A stretch of 10,000 nucleotides of DNA from Leptospira alexanderi serovar Manhao 3 str. L 60 (GTDB lineage: Bacteria; Spirochaetota; Leptospiria; Leptospirales; Leptospiraceae). Numbering within the stretch: position 1 is the first letter of the stretch; every line of letters starts with the position of its first letter. Where the stretch lies: the NCBI RefSeq assembly GCF_000243815.2, contig NZ_AHMT02000005.1, forward strand, positions 135,001-145,000, given 5' to 3'. Positions 1 to 10,000 of the stretch are shown here, one piece after another. Below the pieces are notes generated by a model. It ran no database searches, was not told the DNA's origin, and worked only from the letters and a program-made list of their open reading frames with translations. Position numbers and translations under genes: made by a program.

Positions 1-405
<405 letters not shown>

Positions 406-469
406 AAACTCTTGCGAACTTTGAGATCTACTGTGAAAAAATATCTCTACACGATCCGGCAAATTTCTA

Positions 470-495
470 AAAAACGTGGGAGTTTCCATGTTTTT
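470..495 (+). terminator. Terminator-like hairpin downstream of nadA
   Basis: An A-run, CGTGGG, a 4-base loop and TTCCATG run into a T-run. Bases 470-480 pair with 485-495 as an 11-pair stem with two G-U wobbles, five of the pairs being the flanking A/T tracts. It lies 65 bases after the nadA stop. With A and T tracts on opposite sides it could act in both directions. The GC core is short, so efficiency is uncertain. Similar GTGGGA/TTCC palindromes may be dispersed in Leptospira genomes, in which case it could be a repeat rather than a dedicated terminator. Confidence 0.5.
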
Positions 496-558
496 AGGGA
501 TCAGATTTCAGTAAATTTACAGAAGAGGAAAATTAATCTTTGTTAAAGTCTGATCCCT
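496..558. repeat. 10-base perfect inverted repeat, extendable to 13 pairs
   Basis: AGGGATCAGA at 496-505 is matched by TCTGATCCCT at 549-558. The stem extends inward through one T-G wobble and two A-T pairs (508/546), leaving a loop of about 37 bases. It abuts the terminator-like hairpin at 470-495. It has no T-run, so it is not a standard terminator. It could be a transcript-end structure, a protein-binding palindrome or a piece of a dispersed repeat. Confidence 0.6.
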
Positions 559-775
559 CTATTAGGAAAAAGTAACTGAGCCCTGATTTCTATACACTGA
601 CATCTAAAAAGTTCTTACATTTTGAGGTTTTGGGACGGCTTTTAATCTTTTCAAAGATGATTATCTGAGAAAAAAATTAAGTTGAAGGGAAAGACTATTG
701 ACATTTTTTGGATCGAGTAAACGCGGAATGACAGTATCGTGAATCGATTTCAAATTCATAATTTAGGAATATTGA

Positions 776-1261
776 ATGTTTAGAATTGGAAACGGAATCG
801 ATTTTCATAAATTGGAGATCAACGCCGACCGTCCTCTGATGCTCGGAGGAATCGAATGCGAATCCGAGTTTGCGCTTGTAGGTCATTCCGATGCGGACAT
901 TATTTTACATGCGATCTCTGATGCGATTTTAGGGGCTTTGGCTTTGGGGGATATCGGTCAATACTTTCCCGATACCGATCCAAAATTGAAGAACATCGAT
1001 AGCAAAATCATTCTCGCGAAATGTTTGGAACTGATGAAGGAAAGAAATTTCCAACTCGTCAACGTGGATTGCACCGTGATCGGAGAAAGACCCAAAATAG
1101 CGCCCCTCAAAGAAAAAATTACGAAATCCTTATGTAGGTTATTGAATCTTCCGGCGGACTGTGTTTCCGTCAAGGCTACCACCACCGAAAAAATGGGGGC
1201 TTTGGGGCGTCAGGAAGGGATCGGAACGTTTTGTACGATTCTTTTGGGGAAAAAGTCTTAG
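776..1261 (+). CDS. ispF: 2-C-methyl-D-erythritol 2,4-cyclodiphosphate synthase IspF
   Basis: IspF cyclises CDP-methylerythritol 2-phosphate to methylerythritol cyclodiphosphate, releasing CMP, in the MEP isoprenoid pathway. It is a cytoplasmic homotrimer with a metal site. The 161-residue length is normal for the family. Seen: RIGNGIDFH at 3-11, with Asp9 and His11 as metal ligands; GHSDAD at 36-41; and His45 as the third ligand (compare Asp8, His10 and His42 of the E. coli enzyme). [12 protein letters not shown] lies at 57-68, and the nucleotide-binding KATTTEKMG at 133-141. The ATG at 776 has AGGAA 6 bases upstream and gives the standard N-terminus, so the start is secure. It stands alone between two gene-free gaps, not fused to or beside ispD. 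Nothing in it appears damaged. Confidence 0.97.
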   Translation: MFRIGNGIDFHKLEINADRPLMLGGIECESEFALVGHSDADIILHAISDAILGALALGDIGQYFPDTDPKLKNIDSKIILAKCLELMKERNFQLVNVDCTVIGERPKIAPLKEKITKSLCRLLNLPADCVSVKATTTEKMGALGRQEGIGTFCTILLGKKS

Positions 1262-1329
1262 AATCTGTCCCTGTCTCAAAACTTTAAAATATAGAAACTA
1301 CTATAATTCTTATCAATAGATTTGAATTT

Positions 1330-1566
<237 letters not shown>

Positions 1567-1611
1567 GTTCGTTTTCCGAAAATATCCCAGGTCGCTAAAA
1601 TAAGGCCGGAT

Positions 1612-1640
1612 AAAAAACCGAAACAAAGCAACTCCGGTTT
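1612..1640 (-). terminator. Weak intrinsic terminator after the reverse-strand lipoprotein genes
   Basis: Read on the reverse strand, AAACCG, a 14-base loop and CGGTTT form a 6-pair stem running into three further T residues, starting 17 bases past the stop codon at 1657. The position is right for ending the two-lipoprotein transcript. The stem is short and the loop long, so the call is tentative. A larger CCGGA/TCCGG pairing (1606-1610 with 1633-1637) competes with it. Confidence 0.35.
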
Positions 1641-1656
1641 ACGAACTCGACCGAAC

Positions 1657-2400
1657 CTATTTTTTTTCGAAATCCTCGAACGCGATCCTGGAAATTTCGG
1701 ATTTTAGAATATTCTTTTTTTCTTTAATCGTTTTCGGAACTCGCATATCGATCTTATGAAGGGTCGACTTGGCGATCGTAATTTTTTTTCCTTCCAGACT
1801 TTCCATGATCACTTCCTTGTCGTCCTGTCCGATCTGCTTACCGTCCAAAATCGAACCGTCCCGTAAAAAAGCCCGATCCATCACTCCGCCTTGAGGATCG
1901 GGAATTACGGCTTCGACGTCCACGGAGGATTCGTCAAAACCTACGATTTTTACCTGGGTCAAAGGATCCCCCGATTTCAAATGGACGATAATTTTACCGG
2001 ATACAGCCATATGATATAAGGTCTGATCGATGGAAATCTTTTCGGGATTCCAGTTACTGGCGTATAAGTTCTCCTCGCAGAATTCGATCGTTCTTGTCCG
2101 GCGAACCAAAGTGATCGCCCAACCGCCTAACGCGGTCACTACGTAGTCCTTCCAGTTGGTAACTTCGGTGACGCGTAACGTTTTTCCGGGTCCTGGCTCG
2201 GGTTCCGCTTTACGAAACACTGGAAGCAAACCGAACAGGAAAGAATACAAAGGTTCGACGGAGGCGACCTGGCAACTCGCGTCGACAGAAGCTAGAACAG
2301 TCCGATGACTTTTATCCGCGCTGACTCTTTGATCAATCTTGCAGTTTGCGAATAGGATCAGAATGGAATAGAAAAACAAAACATAAAATTTAAATTTCAT
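1657..2400 (-). CDS. Predicted lipoprotein, conserved hypothetical
   Basis: Function unknown. The 247-residue protein starts with Met-Lys and a hydrophobic stretch ending in the lipobox FANC, so Cys20 should be lipidated and the protein exported. A second hydrophobic stretch (51-62, LYSFLFGLLPVF) and a third around 87-99 precede RRTRTIEFC. The C-terminal half (about 136-220) is beta-like, with two similar units (KSG...VKIVGFD...V and DGKQIGQDDKEVIMESLEGKKI...I) loosely resembling Sm-like barrels; that is inference from pattern only. The ATG at 2400 is chosen over an in-frame GTG at 2412 because it gives the clean signal peptide, and GAGGTG lies 9 bases upstream and overlaps the GTG. The gene follows the next lipoprotein gene by 49 bases and probably shares its transcript. 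Two sampled lines are 55-57% GC, above most neighbours; a third is 45%. Confidence 0.8.
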   Translation of the reverse strand: MKFKFYVLFFYSILILFANCKIDQRVSADKSHRTVLASVDASCQVASVEPLYSFLFGLLPVFRKAEPEPGPGKTLRVTEVTNWKDYVVTALGGWAITLVRRTRTIEFCEENLYASNWNPEKISIDQTLYHMAVSGKIIVHLKSGDPLTQVKIVGFDESSVDVEAVIPDPQGGVMDRAFLRDGSILDGKQIGQDDKEVIMESLEGKKITIAKSTLHKIDMRVPKTIKEKKNILKSEISRIAFEDFEKK

Positions 2401-2449
2401 ACAAAACCACACCTCGAACGGAACTGGAATTTTACTGTTTGAAAGCGGA

Positions 2450-3496
<1,047 letters not shown>

Positions 3497-3514
3497 ATTA
3501 AAATTTTCCAATAA

Positions 3515-3558
<44 letters not shown>

Positions 3559-3572
3559 CTTCTAACAAACGC

Positions 3573-3601
3573 ATTATAAAAAAATTTCATGGAATCATTA
3601 A
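3573..3601 (-). promoter_or_regulatory. Predicted sigma70 promoter of the lipoprotein pair
   Basis: On the reverse strand a perfect TATAAT (3578 to 3573) lies 17 bases after TTAATG (3601 to 3596), which matches the -35 consensus at three of six positions. Transcription would start near 3566, giving a leader of about 70 bases before the ATG at 3496. The -10 is strong, the -35 weak. Confidence 0.45.
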
Positions 3602-3729
3602 ACGGACATAGGCGAGGTTCGTTTAGGATTTTTGAATACAGTAGAAAAACGCACTCCTAAGGTCCGATTGGTTTTGTAAACTTATGGGACTTCAGATTTC
3701 GCCGAAAGATTTAGGAAGAACTTGTAGTT

Positions 3730-4179
<450 letters not shown>

Positions 4180-4197
4180 AATAGAAAACTCACTTTG

Positions 4198-4272
<75 letters not shown>

Positions 4273-4316
4273 TGATTTCGGAAATTTTCTCTGAAGGATA
4301 TGAATTGAGGAGTTAA

Positions 4317-4665
<349 letters not shown>

Positions 4666-4676
4666 TTTTTTCCTCT

Positions 4677-4712
4677 AAAAAGCGGGGAAAAACTCCGCTT
4701 TTTCTTTTTTTT
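4677..4712 (+). terminator. Strong intrinsic terminator after the DoxX-like gene
   Basis: AAAAAGCGGGG pairs with CTCCGCTTTTT (4677-4687 with 4693-4703) around a 5-base A loop, with a single G-U pair, and is followed by C and eight T residues. It begins 12 bases after the stop codon. It separates this gene from the three-gene operon downstream. Confidence 0.92.
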
Positions 4713-4825
4713 CGAAAATTCAAACCGCAGTTTCCATTTCTAAAACCGCATCAATTAGGGGAGAAGGGATTTTTTCCTTAAACCGATACTCATAGAAAAG
4801 GGTCGATTCTATCCTAGGAAATCGT

Positions 4826-8302
<3,477 letters not shown>

Positions 8303-8306
8303 TTTT

Positions 8307-9080
8307 TTAAACCGAAGTAAAGGATCGCATGGATACGGTTCGATTCTGAAAACTATGATGAATAAACTTCACTTTCTCTTCGGGTTTCATCGCGCCTAAA
8401 ACGTAAAAAATCGGTTCCAAATGTTCCGTGGTAGGTACCGAGAGTTTTGCAATGTCTCCTTTTTTTTGAAAATCTAAAATCTCTTTGTCGTTTCTGGACT
8501 CCAGCTTTTGTCGTATGAATTCATCGAACTCGATCGCCCAATCCGCAGGTGTCGCATTCATATCGTAAAAATCGGCTTTTTGCAGATTGTGAACGATGTT
8601 TCCACTTCCTAAGATTAAGGTTCCTTCTTCCCGGAGGGGTCGTAATTCTTTTCCGATCTCGTATTGTTTTTCGGGATTCAAGTTTGTATCTAGGCTCAAT
8701 TGAAGTACGGGGATATTCGCTTTTTGAAATAGGAAACACAACACTCCCCAACTTCCATGATCAAGTCCCCATTCTTGTGTAGGTTGAGCGTTTATGGTTT
8801 TGAGTGAATTTTGAATCCGCTCGGCGAGTTTCGGAGATCCGGAAGGTCGATATTTGACCTCATATAATTCCTGCGGGAATCCGTAAAAATCATAAATCTG
8901 TTTCGGCGGATCAGAGGCGGTCACATAAGTTCCTCTCGTTTTCCAATGAGCGGAAACGACGAGTATATTTTTCACCGTATGAAGTGTGGAGCCAAATTCC
9001 TTCAGGTTCCGAGTGAAGTCGGACGGAGTTACGAGGTTCATCGGAGAACCGTGTCCAAAAAATAAAACCGGATTTGTCAT
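8307..9080 (-). CDS. Class III extradiol dioxygenase, YgiD/DODA-like
   Basis: Members of this LigB-like family cleave catechol rings next to the hydroxyls using a bound metal; E. coli YgiD acts on L-DOPA. In 257 residues the four metal-site histidines appear at the spacing of YgiD (His22, 57, 177, 234): His10 in FFGHGSPM, His45 in SAHW, His164 in GNIVHN and His220 in TTEHLEPIF. GLDHGSWGVL (105-114) carries the conserved second-shell His108. Length and end match the family. The ATG at 9080 starts directly at the conserved core; no good ribosome site is close, the nearest AAGGAA being about 18 bases away. The gene converges on the HTTM gene with 4 bases between stops. The family is secure; the natural substrate is unknown. 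Confidence 0.93.
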   Translation of the reverse strand: MTNPVLFFGHGSPMNLVTPSDFTRNLKEFGSTLHTVKNILVVSAHWKTRGTYVTASDPPKQIYDFYGFPQELYEVKYRPSGSPKLAERIQNSLKTINAQPTQEWGLDHGSWGVLCFLFQKANIPVLQLSLDTNLNPEKQYEIGKELRPLREEGTLILGSGNIVHNLQKADFYDMNATPADWAIEFDEFIRQKLESRNDKEILDFQKKGDIAKLSVPTTEHLEPIFYVLGAMKPEEKVKFIHHSFQNRTVSMRSFTSV

Positions 9081-9252
9081 AGAAATCGATATTGAAGTTT
9101 CCTTGTTGAATTTTATATTTCTATTTTAGACCTTTCTTATCTATAGAAAATATCTTTGTTGATGTTTTTTAAGTTTCAAATTTCTTCGTAAAACCTCTAT
9201 TTAGCGATTGGAATCCAAATTGAAGGATTAAAATCTTAAGGATACAATAGCC

Positions 9253-10000
9253 GTGACCGAAGTCAACAATCCTCACGATCGATTGATCCGAGAAACTTTT
9301 CAGGATAAAAAAGAAGCCGCCATATTTTTTAAAAACACATTACCGCCTGAAGTAGTGAAATTACTGGATTTAGAAAACTTAGAACTCTCCGAATCCAGTT
9401 TCATTTCAGAAGAACTCAAACAAGAACAAACAGATCTATTGTTTCAAATTCCTCTCAAGTCTGGAAACAGAACTAATGTGTATCTACTTTTCGAACATAA
9501 AAGTTATTTAGATAACTTTATCTATATCCAGCTACTCGGTTATCTTACTGAAATCTATAGAAACCAACAAAGAAACGGGGAACCGATTTCCGTGGTAATC
9601 CCGTTCGTTTTTTATCATGGTGAAAAAGAATGGAAGATAGGAAATCGATTTTTAGATCAGTTCGTTTTAACGAATCAGGAAATTGATATTCTAAAAGACT
9701 TTATCCCCGATTTTAAAATAGATTTGTTTGATCTAAAAGAAATAGAACTAAAAGATAAATTAGAAAGTATTACCTTTCAAGTCACTCTGGGAGTCGTTCA
9801 AAAGATTCGAGAAGGAGATTTTGAATTTATTTCTCATTTGCCTGGACTTTTTTCTCTGTTACTAGAGATCAAAGAGGAATCGAAAAGAGTTGCAATTTTA
9901 AGAAAACTGTTATTGTATATCTATTGGGTTCGAGATTTCAAACCTTCAGAACTCAAAAGAATCTTCCAAATATCCAAAATAGAACTATACGAGGAATTGA
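9253..10000 (+). CDS. Rpn-family PD-(D/E)XK nuclease (transposase_31-like), 3' end outside window
   Basis: An open frame from GTG at 9253 to the window edge, 249 codons with no stop. AAGGA at 9238-9242 lies 10 bases before the GTG. Seen: [24 protein letters not shown] (8-31) is the typical Rpn opening. EQTDLLFQI followed by VYLLFEHKS supplies the PD-(D/E)XK residues Asp61, Glu81 and Lys83. [11 protein letters not shown] (about 117-127) is the conserved mid-protein block. E. coli Rpn proteins are DNA endonucleases that raise RecA-independent recombination, and some Rpn proteins act against phage. Hand counts on four lines give about 32% GC, below most other genes here, and no internal Met codon occurs. 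Both fit recent acquisition or a different mutational history. The family is clear and the catalytic residues look intact; what the missing C-terminus holds is unknown. Confidence 0.9.
   Translation, partial: MTEVNNPHDRLIRETFQDKKEAAIFFKNTLPPEVVKLLDLENLELSESSFISEELKQEQTDLLFQIPLKSGNRTNVYLLFEHKSYLDNFIYIQLLGYLTEIYRNQQRNGEPISVVIPFVFYHGEKEWKIGNRFLDQFVLTNQEIDILKDFIPDFKIDLFDLKEIELKDKLESITFQVTLGVVQKIREGDFEFISHLPGLFSLLLEIKEESKRVAILRKLLLYIYWVRDFKPSELKRIFQISKIELYEEL

Larger units (their letters stand above)
406..775. other. Gene-free gap between nadA and ispF
   Basis: These 370 bases show no credible gene on either strand. The short reverse-strand frame over the right end is antisense to ispF and has no protein features. 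The gap holds a terminator-like hairpin (470-495) directly followed by a separate inverted repeat (496-558), both listed on their own. A perfect TTGACA lies at 698-703, but no -10 hexamer sits 16-18 bases after it, so no ispF promoter can be fixed. The ribosome site of ispF, AGGAA at 765-769, lies at the right end of the gap, 6 bases before the ATG. Confidence 0.6.

Noticed and set aside
698..703. Perfect TTGACA upstream of ispF as a promoter -35
   Set aside because: No reasonable -10 hexamer lies 15-19 bases downstream (the 17-base position reads ACGCGG), so it is not called as a promoter.
2401..2412. GTG start 4 codons upstream of the reverse-strand lipoprotein ATG
   Set aside because: It overlaps the ribosome site GAGGTG and would add WFC residues before a clean Met-Lys signal peptide.
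3497..3511. TTG start 5 codons upstream of the DUF1566-like lipoprotein ATG
   Set aside because: It coincides with the weak GGAAA ribosome site and adds residues before a standard signal peptide beginning MRR.
9811..9840. Internal ribosome site (AAGGAG, 9812-9817) as a start for an intragenic Rpn antitoxin
   Set aside because: The nearby TTG is out of frame, and the in-frame options are an ATT at 9829 or a TTG about 20 bases away; not convincing. Known intragenic antitoxins start nearer the 3' end.

Overview
The window looks like chromosome from a spirochaete of the genus Leptospira, probably a pathogenic species. The evidence is: lipoproteins with Leptospira-style lipoboxes and domains (DUF5018-like plus DUF1566-like), a vitamin K-dependent carboxylase homologue of the kind reported from pathogenic Leptospira, a DprA paired with a TPR lipoprotein, and moderate GC (hand-counted lines run from about 22% to 57%). 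The genus call is by recognition of protein style, not by database search. The higher-GC pathogenic species are a better guess than L. interrogans, but this is weak.

Layout. 1-405 (+) is the C-terminal part of quinolinate synthase NadA (NAD biosynthesis). It is followed by a 370-base gap holding a terminator-like hairpin and a second inverted repeat. 776-1261 (+) is IspF of the MEP isoprenoid pathway. Positions 1330-1565 form a gene-free block bounded by near-perfect 20-base inverted repeats, best read as a MITE-like element or another dispersed repeat. 1657-3496 (-) holds two lipoprotein genes behind a plausible promoter. 3730-4179 (-) is a RimI-like GNAT acetyltransferase with its own good promoter. 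It diverges from a small DoxX-like membrane protein (4318-4665, +) that ends in a textbook intrinsic terminator.

Positions 4826-8302 (+) form a tight three-gene operon: a TPR lipoprotein, DprA (ATGA overlap), and an HTTM/vitamin K-dependent gamma-carboxylase-like membrane protein (44-base overlap). It converges on a class III extradiol (YgiD-like) dioxygenase at 8307-9080 (-), with only 4 bases between the stop codons. From 9253 to the right edge runs an AT-rich, GTG-started Rpn-family PD-(D/E)XK nuclease gene, cut by the window end.

Most genes are housekeeping or conserved hypothetical. The accessory-like parts are the inverted-repeat element, the carboxylase homologue in an operon with dprA, and the Rpn nuclease. 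I see no complete new defence or mobile system. The strongest unexplained structures are the 1330-1565 element and the odd 5' end of the TPR lipoprotein gene, where removing one G would create a perfect lipoprotein signal peptide.
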